From Neofusicoccum parvum (taxonomy: Eukaryota > Ascomycota > Dothideomycetes > Botryosphaeriales > Botryosphaeriaceae), in the NCBI GenBank assembly GCA_020912385.1, contig CP087206.1, positions 1,364,001-1,428,000 on the forward strand: 64,000 nucleotides of DNA. Direction: 5' to 3'. This document shows, piece after piece, positions 54,145-64,000 of this stretch. A program made the position numbers and the translations under genes. Numbering within the stretch: the stretch's first letter is position 1; the number at the start of each line of letters is the position of its first letter. The notes under the pieces were generated by a model. The model was given only the letters and a program-made list of their open reading frames with translations. It had not been told where the DNA came from and made no database searches.

Positions 54145-56932
54145 TCAGCGCTTTGCCCCCTTCGTGGCTCCGACATCTTCTCCATTGAGCTCCCAACGGT
54201 CGTCGAAATGGATCACCTGCGCCAATGCGACCGAGAGAATCCAATCCGGCTTCACGATGCGCGGCTTCATCCCTTGCTTCATTGCCATATCCCGGAACTT
54301 GGACCAGAGTTTGACATCCTCGATCTCAATGCTTGATACGAGGAACAGCGTGTCGCCTTCGTCATTGGAGCGATTCACCTCTAACTCTTCGTCTGACGCT
54401 GGATCAGACCCCATAGACGTGTCGCCTTCAGCATCGACCTTGGCAGTCTTGCGCTTCGACACGGCTGTGGCTCGACCTTTCCAAAGCAAGCAGGTCCCAC
54501 CATTAGCCGCGATGATGTCCTTGAATGTTTCGAACCCGCCGTTGACCTTTTCCGTCACGAAGATCTGCCAGCCACTCAAAAGCCGTCGGCGGTTCTGTTC
54601 GGCTCTGGCAATAGAGTCGCTGAGTTTGATTCCCTGCTTTCGCTCGCCTTCCTTATCAACAAGTGGAAATTTATCGGGTGAGGGAACCGCCTTTTTCTTC
54701 AGGCAGTAGTCCAGGTATTCGGTAGAGACCACCAAAGGGGCGTTCGAGAGGGCCGCTACAAATTTCTTGGTTCGGACGATCTTCGGTGCACAGAGAATTG
54801 TTACCTCTTCAGGGTTCTGGGTGACATGAATGCCTAACGCTCGGAGCTTGTTCTGTGGTAAAATTTAGTGACACGTTCAATATGGCCAAAAAGCACTGCT
54901 TGCCGGGCTTACCTTATCCTCAGCTTCCTTGTTTGGCTTTTCGACCCACCGGGTGTCTCCTGACAGCATTAAGAAGTGTTCAGCCGATGCCTCCTGAGCT
55001 TTAACTTTCTTGGTTTTCCGCTTCACGCCCTTTTCAGCCGATTCCTCTTCATCCTCATCCTCCGGCTCCAGCGATCTCTTGGCCGCTTGAGTACCCTTTG
55101 TCTTCTTGTCCATCTCAGCACCATCAAGGACTCTTCTGCCTCCGTAAACAACGCCACCTTTTCTCTTCGACTCCTTCTCGTATTGCGCGATGTCTGGAGC
55201 GAGATCGTGAAGCTTTGATAAAGCCTTGCTCTTTGCACCTCGTCCTGTAGATGGTGTCTCGTTCTCTTTGCCATCACCAACACGTCCGGGAGTTTGCAGG
55301 TCAGCGTTGTCACTCTTTCCTCGTCTGCCTTTCTTTACTGCCGGCGTTGCACTCTCGGCCATATCTCTCGCGGTCATGGTATCGAGAACTTCATTTAACT
55401 TGGGCTTGTCCTGGAGACCCTTCTTGGCTTTGTCGGCGGCTGTTGATTTGAAAAAGTACTTCTCAACAGCCTCCCGATCGATCTGGGTTTGGCCGACTAC
55501 CTCTCCAAGATTCGTACGAGCGGGAAAATGAGTGTAGCGAGTGTTTGTCAGCGATTGCTCCTTGCATTTAGCGTAGCTTTCTTCAAGCCACATGTGGTTC
55601 ACCAGATGGACACCCCACTCTTGTGCAGCGGTACACTTCTCACTCTGGGAATGGGCTGTTACAAGATGGGTATTGTCCTGGCGGAAAGTTCTGGTGAATT
55701 CAGCACCGCAGGCCTTGGTCAAGTTTTCGAGATAAACCCTGGCGTCACCAACATAGTTGGAAATGCTGATTTTGTGTTTCCGGAAACCTGGTATGCCGTT
55801 TCGTGGGACAGGGTAGTGGAGGAGGCGGCGCATAGGAGAGGTCCAGAGATTGTAGGTAACGAGGTAGTAGAGCCAAGACAGGTTTCCCACCTCCTTTCCA
55901 GCCTGAGATGCTTGCACGTAGTCCTCTCCGTCGCGATATAGGCACACGTAGATATCGGTATCTCCGATGTTGTTCACCAGGGCGCCGCCGCCAGTGCGCA
56001 CAATCTCTTCGATGGTGTTCCGTATACGGGGACTGATGTTCAGATCCTGCGAGAGCTTGATCTTCTTGCCATCGAATACATCCAAGGAACGTGTTGTGTT
56101 GGGAGCGGAAAAGCTAACAGGGCTTGGCAGTCCTTGAGGGGTGGGGGTCGTGGCGCCTTTGATGGCTTCGCTGGGGTGGTGGGTGAGGGGAGCGTTGGGG
56201 TTGCGGGACAAAATCTGCGGATTGGGCAGCTCGTAGGGCGTCTCAATGATTTTCTTGCCCAGCTTCAGGCAGTCATCGAACCTGTGGTCGGTTAGTTTGG
56301 TTAGGGAACGAAATCGGGCTTCACAGACCAATGCGGGAGGACGATCTTGGACTTGAGGTTCTTGGCGCGAGCGAGTTCGCACTTATCGTTCTCCAGTGAT
56401 AGGGCGACGATGTGAGTGGTCATCTTTGTGACAGCATTGGAATATTGTCCGCCCATTGCCAGTACGCCACCAATAATGGCCTCTTGATCACCTTCGGGAA
56501 TGTCGTCGGCGCAGGTGACAATGACATCCGACAAGAACAGGCACGGGTCGGGGCTGTGCGACCGCGGGTTCACGGGTTTCCCCCTCCGCAGGCTATCGGC
56601 GATCCATTCGGGCTTGACAACGTGCACGAAGTGGTCAAGGGCGGGGAAGTAATCTTGGAAGTCGGAGGTGGCGGCGACGATGTGGGTGAAGTCGGTGATG
56701 CTGTCGATACGCTGGGTGCTCGGGTTCCGGGGGCGGTAGGTGGCCCCGTTGTCCTCCAACACGCGTCGGTACTGCGTCAATGGGTCAGTAGGACGCTCGT
56801 GCGGGAAAAAGAGCAGGCGCGGCGCACCTCTTGAGCGCGTTCGGGCGCCAGGCCAGAGCCCTCGATGACGGTGAAGGTGACGGACGAGAACACGCCCTGG
56901 TGGGGGTCTACATCCATGGCCGTGTCAGCCAT
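54145..56932 (-). CDS. Rtt107/Brc1-like multi-BRCT DNA-repair scaffold
   Basis: Nuclear phosphopeptide-binding scaffold of the replication-stress response (S. cerevisiae Rtt107, S. pombe Brc1 family). Exons 56932-56828, 56771-56329, 56281-54913 and 54852-54145 (introns 56, 47 and 60 nt) give 874 residues. BRCT-type repeats are visible in the N-terminal half (FTHIVAATSDFQDYFPAL ... VVKPEWIADSL; KMTTHIVALSLENDKCELARA ... VLPHWFDDCL; NTHLVTAHSQSEKCTAAQEWG ... NHMWLEESY). A charged, Lys/Glu-rich linker follows, then a C-terminal tandem pair (ILCAPKIVRTKKFVAALS ... VVSTEYLDYCL; and the last with IVKPDWILSV). The tandem C-terminal pair is the gamma-H2A-binding module in this family. Confidence 0.88.
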
Positions 56933-57686
56933 GGCGGGCAGGGTGAGCGGGAGAGGAAGGGCTCGGAATGACGCGCGCGGAGGGAAGAGGCGGCGGAGGT
57001 GTTGTGCTCCTGCCGCCGTCCGACGCGCCGCACCTGCACCGCGTAAAACGCGCCAGCTCCGCGCGCACGTGACGACGCCGCTGGGCCCATTTCTCGTCCC
57101 CACCAACACCACCACCGCTTCTCGTCTCCTGCTGCTTCCATATCCATGTCCATGTCCATCCTGCCTGGGTCGACGCTGATGTGTGCGCGGCGCGGCACGC
57201 CGGCGGTCCCGCTGCGGCCAGCAACCTTCTCGCGGTCCAATGGTCCCGGCCCGCCTGGCTGTCTGCTTGGCGCACCAGGCTGCGGGCAGCCACTGGCTGT
57301 GCACTGCCTTCTTGTCGACAGTCCAACCCTGCTGCTGCGACCATCGCCCGGCGAAAGCACAACAACGCACGTCTTGTTCAGCGGCTCATTCGGTGCGCGC
57401 AAGCCTGGCCGCCAAGCAGCATTAGGCGCCAGATAACCTCGGCCCGCTCGCTTGTCCACGCTCGGCAGCTGAGCGGCAGTCGACCTCGTCCGCCGCCTCG
57501 CTGATCGCTCGACCTCCACCATGATGCTGCTGTGCTTATAGCCTTTCTGAACCACTCCGCCGAGCAGCTACACAATACGTTTGCCTTGTGCTTTTGGATA
57601 CCCGTTGGCTGTCTACTTTCATTATCTACTCGTGTACTGCTGCGACTCCCACGCCTGCTTCTTCTCCTCCGTTTCCTTTCTCGACC
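56933..57686. promoter_or_regulatory. Divergent promoter, Rtt107-like / Lpx1-like genes
   Basis: 754 bp between divergent starts; GC-rich, CT-rich just before the Lpx1-like ATG. Overlapping open frames have no domain and are treated as chance. Confidence 0.5.
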
Positions 57687-59179
57687 ATGTCGGGCTTTCC
57701 CTTCCACATCAAGGAGCATGTTATCCCCTGCCAGCATGTTCGCGGCTATCCCCGCGCCACTGCCCACGACCAGGAAGAGCTCCTCCATCTCGTCGTGAAG
57801 CAGTACATTCCCCACGACAACCCGAACCCTCAGCCTGGTGATGTCACCATAATCGCTGCCCATGCTAACGGTTTCCCTAAGGTATGTATGTCTTACCTGC
57901 ATAAAGCTGAGCCTTGCTGACGTTAGGGCAGGAGCTGTACGAGCCTTTATGGGAGGATATGCTCCGCCGCGCCAAGTCGGCAGGCTTCTCCATCCGCGGT
58001 ATCTGGATTGCCGATGTCGCTCACCAGGGCGCAAGTGGTGCACTAAATGAGTACAAGTTGGGAAACGATCGTCTGTCTGCGCCTGCCCTCGCATCACCAT
58101 CCTTGCACTGATGTCTTGTAGCCAGCTGGTTCGACCATCCCCGAGATCTGCTCCACATGGTTAACACCTTCCGCGACCAAATGATCCGCCCTATCGTCGG
58201 TATTGGTCACAGCATGGGTGGCAACAACCTAGTCAACCTATCCTTCCTTCACCCGCGTCTTCTGGAAACCCTCATCCTAATTGATCCCGTTATCCTCCGC
58301 AGAGCCTCAAAAAAGGGCAACCAAGATCCTGCTGCTGCCTCTGCTCGCCGCCGAGACCTTTGGCCTTCACGTGAAGCTGCTGCCGAGGGTTTCCGGAAGA
58401 ACAAGTTCTACCAGACCTGGGACCCTCGCGTTCTGGATCTGTGGATCAAACATGGCCTTCGAGAACTGCCCACTGCCGTCCACCCGTCGTCTCAAAAGCC
58501 CTCCGCCTCAACCCCTGCTCCCGCCACCCCTGAGCCAACTTTGGCGCCGCCAGTCCACTCGGAGAGTAGCGTGACGCTGACCACGACCAAGCACCAGGAG
58601 GTCTTCACCTTCCTCCGGCCGAACTTTGATGCGTTGTCTGATCCAGCAACCGAGCCCGAACGCATTGCAACTGCCACGGGGAATCGAAACAAGGCTTCCC
58701 ACCCAGACTTTGCTCCAGAGACTGCTGTCCCAGAGTCGCCCTTCTACCGCGCCGAAGCCGTCATCACCTTCCAGATGATGCCGCTCTTACGCCCTTCAGT
58801 TTTCTACATTTTCGGCGAGACGTCTGACCTCTCAGCTCCCGAGTTCCGCGCCGACAAGATGAAAGTTACTGGTGTTGGCATTGGCGGCAGTGGTGGTGCA
58901 CCTGAAGGGCGTGTTGCCGAAGTGACCATCGATGGCGTGGGGCACCTTATCCCCATGGAGGCTGTGGGCAAGACGGCCGACTATTGCGTTGAGTGGCTCG
59001 CTAAGGAGATGCGCTCGTGGCGTGTGAACGAGGAATCTGAGCGACGGGAGTGGGCGGCCGTGCCGGATGAGAAGAAGCGTGTTCTCAGCCCCCAGTACCT
59101 CAAGATGTTGGGCAACGGAAAGAATGGGAATGGGAATGGGAACGGGAACGGGAACGGTCCCAGGGCTCAGAAGCTCTAG
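57687..59179 (+). CDS. Lpx1-like alpha/beta hydrolase, peroxisomal C-terminus
   Basis: Serine hydrolase of 463 residues from exons 57687-57881, 57932-58070 and 58122-59179. The nucleophile elbow is GHSMGG, the oxyanion region HANGFPKELYEPLW, and the late His lies in DGVGHLIPME. The closest families are the yeast peroxisomal lipase Lpx1 and related fungal alpha/beta hydrolases near secondary-metabolite genes. The protein ends in QKL, the same kind of PTS1 that yeast Lpx1 carries, so a peroxisomal location is likely. Just before it is a (Gly-Asn)n run encoded by a hexamer repeat. A Pro/Ala-rich insert follows the middle region. Substrate unknown; lipase or acyl-esterase activity is the family expectation. 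Confidence 0.9.
59124..59156. repeat. (GGGAAY)n repeat encoding Gly-Asn
   Basis: Five to six copies of GGGAAT/GGGAAC encode alternating Gly-Asn just before the PTS1-like C-terminus of the Lpx1-like protein. In-frame hexamers can expand without shifting the signal. Confidence 0.9.
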
Positions 59180-59549
59180 CTTCTCTGGCTCGTTCAGCTG
59201 ATTGAGATAGCTTTTTCTTCGTGTCAATTGCTTCGTTTGATTTTTCAGACGCTTTTTCGAGAGTTTTAGGGGGGGGTTCACACTATCAGAAGGCTCTGTA
59301 TCGAAGATGGGGCCATTTCAGCATAGGATACCCGGACTTGTAGAGGATTTGGTTAGTCAAGCTGTTGGATTAGATTTGGCTGTCGTGGTATAGAGGTAAA
59401 CACTAGTCGTTTCCTCCGATGAGTGCGTTGAGTCAAGTCAGTGCCTTTTCACCACTGTCACAAATGAATTATTATCTAAACACGAAGCTTAGAAGAAACG
59501 AGCGATGTCAACAGTATTTATTCCCTAATACATGGGAAAACATTTTTGA
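59180..59549. other. Convergent intergenic
   Basis: 370 bp between converging genes; contains a G-run near 59268-59276. A stretch at about 59380-59400 looks like a Pol III A box, but no B box follows. Confidence 0.5.
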
Positions 59550-60414
59550 TCAAGTCAGTCTATCATCCACCTCTGCCTCCTCCGGCGTCTCGGTCCTCCC
59601 CGCACGCGTGCCAGCCTTCATCTCCTCACTCCCCTCCACTCCCATCTCCTTTCCCCATGCCTTTCTGAAGCTCTTCTCCATAGACAACACACTCCCCCTC
59701 GTGTACGTCGGCACATCCACCACCCTCCCCTCCGGCACCCCATCCTCCACGAAACCCTCCGGCGGTCCCACACCTATCTTCTGATACACCCTCATGCCCA
59801 ACACTGCCCTCGCGTGAGCCTCGAAAAACCGCCTGGGCTCGCACTGCCAACCGCCTCCCCCACGCGCCGTCGAGGAGCCGGGCGGCAGCGCGCACTTCTG
59901 CGCCTCCTCCTTCAGGACCGGGCCGTTGAACGCGCCCACCGTGCGGCTGAACGAGTACACGCGGCGGCCGCCGGCGCCCTCGGCGACCCACAGGCGGGCC
60001 GTTGTGTCGTTGGTACCGTCGGCGCGGACGTGGCGGTGGGTCTCCAGGACGCGGGTGGAGTGGTGGGCGTCGTTCAATGTTGTCTGTTCACCAATCTTAG
60101 CTCTCGTGCGTGTGGATGGAGAACAGGGGGAGGGATGGAGGTTCCGACCCAGTGGCGGTCGGTGCATTCTTTAGTGCCGTCTTTCTGGGATAGCTGTCGC
60201 GTGTGGAATTGATACATGATCTGCTGGCGGAGATTGTCGTCTCGTTGAGGGGCGGAGGCCAGGGTGTGCCTTGAGTGGGGTCGTCGGCAGAGATGTTCGG
60301 GTTAGCGGTGGAGTAGATGCCGATGATATAGCTGCCGAGTGCGAGGGCCACGAGGGTGCCGATGCCTGGTGTGAACCGCGGGGCTTTTTGGAGGTAGGTC
60401 GGACGGTTGGACAT
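59550..60414 (-). CDS. Membrane-anchored protein of unknown function, with a frame break
   Basis: The N-terminal exon starts at 60414 (MSNRPTYLQKAPRF) with one transmembrane helix (GIGTLVALALGSYIIGIYS). The C-terminal part (59550 to about 60090) carries a coherent sequence (HHSTRVLETHRHVRADG, LWVAEGAGGRRVYSFSRTVG, RRFFEAHARAVLGMRVYQKIG). A middle segment (NLRQQIMYQFHTRQLSQKDG to KECTDRHW) splices cleanly onto it through a GT-AG intron ending ACAG near 60083. But the transmembrane exon and the middle segment are in different frames near 60235-60245, with no normal intron between them. Either one base is missing, a 35-nt intron exists, or the real N-terminus differs. I do not recognise the family. 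Confidence 0.6.
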
Positions 60415-61917
60415 GGTGCTGGGCGGATTGGTGAGGCGGTTGGAATGGATGGAGGCATATGGAGGTGAGAGATGGGGATATATGTATATGCGTGATACCA
60501 CTTGAGACCTTGTTGGTGTAACCATGAGGTCTCGGCGGTGTCAAGGCAGCAGCCATGGCGATTGGCAGCTGCTGTGATACCTGAGCATGTTCTGAGGGAA
60601 CATAGAAAGAATCAAATTATGAAATGATGCAATTCACCATAAGTTCCCCTCCTCTTCTACATAGGTATATGCCTGTGAGTTCCAGCACTACGGGCTTGGG
60701 AAGAGCTGCTCTGCATGTTGGCCGCTTTGACATTGTGTTGCCCCCGTCCCTTGTAAGAGCTAATGAGGCGCGGATGTGTTGCGGAGAATTGGGAAGTGAC
60801 CTAAAAAGTTCTTTGCAGAAACTTTTGGAGACAGGAGCCGAAACAATGGCGCTTATGCGGCCTATGCAGATGCGCGATAAGAATGCAGGATATGAGCGAC
60901 GAGGGCTTCCCTATCTATGTATCCTCTACGCCTTAGCACCGCCAGTGCGGCACAGCTGTGTCTGTCGGAATTATGGAGTCATTGCGTTGATCATAAACTG
61001 GTAACGAGGATAGCGGCTATTTGAACTGCGTTAGGACAGAGCAGTGCTTAAGTAATGTCAATTGATCAAAGCAGATACTGGAACCTCCTGGCTTGGGAGA
61101 GAGAAATATCAACTTGCCTGCAAGCCCGGCCGGGAAGATAAAGCACAGCAGGAGACACTACAAAGCCTCCTTAGCCACCCTATATCGCACAGGTCTTCAT
61201 ACCACAACGCAAATCTGCTACCCCCCACTCCCTTTAGCTTCTAGCCTCTTGCAGACTTCCCGAACTTCTCTACGAAGCGCGCAATTTTCATCAGGTAGCG
61301 GATGCAGATTAGGTGGAGCATGTTGGCGATTCTGCGGGGGTGGGTGAAGAGGTGATCTCTAAATGATTAAGGGGAAGATGACGAAGAACAGTGGCGTCGC
61401 AAACGGCGACGCAAGGGAAGCGATGTAGGGAGATGCCTTGTCTGCCAAGCACGTGTTAGAAAGCACTGCAGGTCTTGGGTTACGCAACATCGGAGGCCCG
61501 GGAGATGAAGAAAAAACAAGCAGAGAAGCGGCACTCGCCGTTGAGGAAGACCCAAGGCGTTGGCGTGGTAGTGATCGGGCCCATTAAAACCATGCAATTT
61601 ATCTTCTTCATCCACCTATCCAACGCTAATCCATATTCCTCTCGGCCCTTCATGCCTCAACACTCATCTCACCTATATGCTTCGGAAATGCTTTAAATCA
61701 ACCCGCAACGCCAACCAGTGCGTACTGTAGAGGATGCTCCACATGAAAGCCATCTAACGCCCTTTAGATCTATCCAGCGCAGTGTTTAAATCCCAGCTCA
61801 AAATTGAGCGAGAAGTCACGACAAATTAGGAAATATCGACAGGTCAAAGAGATGTAACGAGAGCCGAACCGGACGGATGAAATGAAGAAAGATGTGATGG
61901 ACGGGAGGCGTAGGTTT
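60415..61917. other. 1.5 kb gene-free stretch
   Basis: AT-richer DNA upstream of the previous gene and downstream of the Mch1-like gene. Small open frames (for example 60624-61004) have no family features. No repeat or RNA gene recognised. Confidence 0.5.
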
Positions 61918-63823
61918 TTACACCGCAATGCCTCGCTGCTTCCAACCACCCGGGCCCCTCCAGGCCCAGATCCACAGCCCACAAGCCACCCACACGCTCA
62001 CAGCCATCGCCCAAAACGTCGAGGCGTAGCAAGCCTTGCCGAAGCACAGCACATCTTCATCGTCGCCCGGATTCTGCCTTAGGCCGTCACTGCCGTTGTT
62101 CGAGGCGGCGGAGCCCCAGTCGTAGACGGCGCTGTAGACGACTCCCCAGACAGCTGCGCCAGCCGCCGGCATCATGGCTACGATGCCCCAATTTGTGCCG
62201 AAGTTTTCGACTCCCCAGACTGCGGCGATGACGATAGGCACGAGCGAGAAGACGGCGCCGTAACCGGCTCCGATCAGAGCACTGACAATCCAGAAGCGCT
62301 CGCCGTGGCCTTGAACGCCACCAGCAGCGAGGATGACCTGGCCCAGGGATAGTAGAAGAGAGAAAAGGATCAGGAAGACGATGCGGGAGATGGTGAAGCG
62401 GCGGCGAGGAGGCAGAGATGCAAGGGAAGAGGCCTGAGAGCGGGGGCCACGGAGATGAGCAGGCGACGAGTCGGAGGCGGGAGCGAAGAGATCGGAGACG
62501 GTGCCAGTGAGGAGGCGGGCGATGGTTGAAGTCAAGGCAACGATGGAGACGTGGGTTGCAGGCGAAGTGCGGTACTCGGCGGCGGTCGGGACATTGTAGA
62601 GGGTTCCAATGATGGTGCCCAAGTTGTTGATGAAAGCCTCGCCAGGGCCGGTGACCAAGAAGAAGCCTGCGGCCAGCCACCACATAGTCGGGTCGGAGAG
62701 GAAGCGGCGCGTCTCCTCGTTCAGGAGCCAGTTCTTCTTGGCGCGTTCTTGCTCGGCCTTGAGCTTCAAGTGCTTGGCCTCGGAGCGCAAGAAATCAAAC
62801 TGCGAGTCCGAGAGATCCTGCGGGGCCATGGTGCCGTATCCATGCTGGTTGGCAGCGCGGCTGAAGAACTCGTCCTCCTGCAGGAGGCCGCTCCGCTCCA
62901 GCTCGTCCACGGCATCGTCAATCATCTCTTCCTCGTCTACAATGCGCAGCGTAGCAGCGCCGAGCAGACCCACGCAGAACAGGAAAATGCCCAGGAACAG
63001 GAAGAAGCGGAACACGTCCACGTCTCCGCGGGAGCCGTCCGGGCGGCGCTCGTACAGCAGGCGGCTGCCCACCTGGCTCTGCCACATGCCGCTCAGGCCG
63101 AACGCAGCCACTGGCACGGCCAGCGCAAGACCCTTGTTCTGTCCGCGGCCGAAGTTCTTGGCGCAGGTGGTGAGGGCGGCGAAGTACATGGCCGAGGTGC
63201 CCAGGCCGATGGGCACAAAGGCCAGCACCATGACGCCGAACGGCCAGCCGTGAGGGCCGGCATGGTAGGTGAAGGCAGCGAGCAGGTAGCCGAAGCCGAA
63301 AAAGAGGGCGGACAGGAAGGCCGAGAGGGCAGGGCCGAAGCGGTCGCAGATGTAGCCGAAGACGGGCACCGGGAGGTACATGGCCAGCTCGGCGGTGATG
63401 GAGATTATGTTGACCTGGAACTGGGTGTAGCGCAGGCGCGACTGGAAGAGCGGCGCGTAGAGCGAGTAGACGGTAATGGAGCCGGCGGCCAGGCTGGTGT
63501 CGGGGCAGTCAGTATCAGTATGCAGACAGCTTCGCACAGCGTGCTGCAGGCGGCAGACGGGGCCGGGGTGGTACACACCAGCAGAGCACGGCGCAGGCGT
63601 AGCCGCCATAGCGTTGGACCTGTCGCTGCATCATCTGGCGGTCGCGTTCCTGGATCTGCTCGGCGACCTGGTCGAAGAAGCTGCCGGCATAGGAGTTGGA
63701 GGAGCGGGAGTCGAGGGTGTCATCGGGACGCAGCAGCCGGCGCGTCTCAGCCGCGGCCGAGGGGTAGTCGCGCTTGTCGATGTGCGCGTGGCCACGCCCC
63801 AAGCTCCCCGAGGGCGACGGCAT
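61918..63823 (-). CDS. Mch1-like MFS transporter (vacuolar-type, nodulin-like MFS)
   Basis: Twelve-helix MFS protein of 606 residues from exons 63823-63579 and 63493-61918 (85-nt intron). The long hydrophilic N-terminus includes RDYPSAAAETRRLLRPDD. TM1 is rebuilt across the splice (AVLCCLAAGSITVYSLYAPLF), followed by YLPVPVFGYICDRFGPAL and KNFGRGQNKGLALAVPVAAFGLSGM. A long central loop (LERSGLLQEDEF ... HGYGTMAPQDL) precedes MWWLAAGFFLVTGPGEAFINNLG. Yeast Mch1 is a monocarboxylate-permease relative on the vacuole for which no monocarboxylate transport was shown. Substrate unknown. Confidence 0.88.
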
Positions 63824-64000
63824 TGTGTCAGCGGCGGACGCGAGGCATTGGCGACGGCGGCCAAGGGACCTGGCGACCTGACGGCGAGCGAGCACGCCCT
63901 GCGCCCGCCGAACTGGCGGTAATGAGCTGGCCGGCGCCGCGCTCGCGCTCGCGCTCCGTCGCTGCCACCACCGCTGCCGCCGCCGCCCGTGCGCCAGAAT
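63824..64000. other. Promoter side of the Mch1-like gene at window edge
   Basis: GC-rich upstream sequence with CGCTCG and CCGCTGCCGCCG simple repeats; cut by the window end. Confidence 0.5.

Noticed and set aside
59378..59440. tRNA-like start GTCGTGGTATAGAGGTAAAC
   Set aside because: The T-arm GGTTCGA box and acceptor complement are missing.
60624..61004. 126-codon plus-strand open frame
   Set aside because: No family features, no intron support and no coding bias.

Overview
The window is nuclear DNA of a filamentous ascomycete (Pezizomycotina). The genes are compact and mostly split by GT-AG introns of about 45-85 nt. ATP-citrate lyase is encoded by two separate genes arranged head to head, which is the Pezizomycotina arrangement. 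There are also a CFEM protein, a Zn(II)2Cys6 regulator, a Dal5-type MFS carrier and an intron-containing nuclear tRNA-Gly(GCC). The class cannot be fixed from the sequence alone. No transposon, CRISPR array or viral element was seen.

Layout. 1-7647 holds no gene I can support; its core (about 2.4-6.5 kb) is very GC-rich and full of short tandem repeats. 7648-17595 carries an F-box protein (+), an SDR oxidoreductase (-), an arginase-fold protein lacking one metal-binding His (-) and a DDHD phospholipase A1 (-). A tRNA-Gly lies at 18448-18584, followed by a secreted lipocalin-like protein of the CrtC/Diels-Alderase type (19097-20351, +), a 3 kb gene-free stretch and a CFEM GPI-anchored protein (23457-24132, +).

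24514-39518 is the most interesting part: a compact set that reads as a catabolic cluster for a uronic-acid-containing polysaccharide. In order it has a secreted alginate-lyase-domain polysaccharide lyase (-), a secreted GH27 alpha-galactosidase (-), a fasciclin-domain protein (+), a cytosolic GH88 unsaturated glucuronyl hydrolase (-), a Dal5-family MFS transporter (+), a Zn(II)2Cys6 transcription factor (-), an aldo-keto reductase (+) and an SDR (+). These could work in sequence: the lyase makes unsaturated oligouronides outside the cell, the alpha-galactosidase trims side groups, the MFS carrier imports products, GH88 releases the unsaturated uronate and the two reductases act on the resulting keto-uronate, under control of the resident regulator. 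The families are clear; the polysaccharide and the pathway order are inference.

39857-64000 returns to housekeeping-type genes: a small membrane protein, a G-patch protein, a TMEM19/DUF92 membrane protein, acl2 and acl1 (divergent), a membrane-anchored histidine-phosphatase-fold protein that has lost its catalytic histidines, a small single-pass membrane protein, an Rtt107/Brc1-like multi-BRCT protein, an Lpx1-like alpha/beta hydrolase with a peroxisomal C-terminus, an uncharacterised membrane-anchored protein with a frame break, and an Mch1-like MFS protein.
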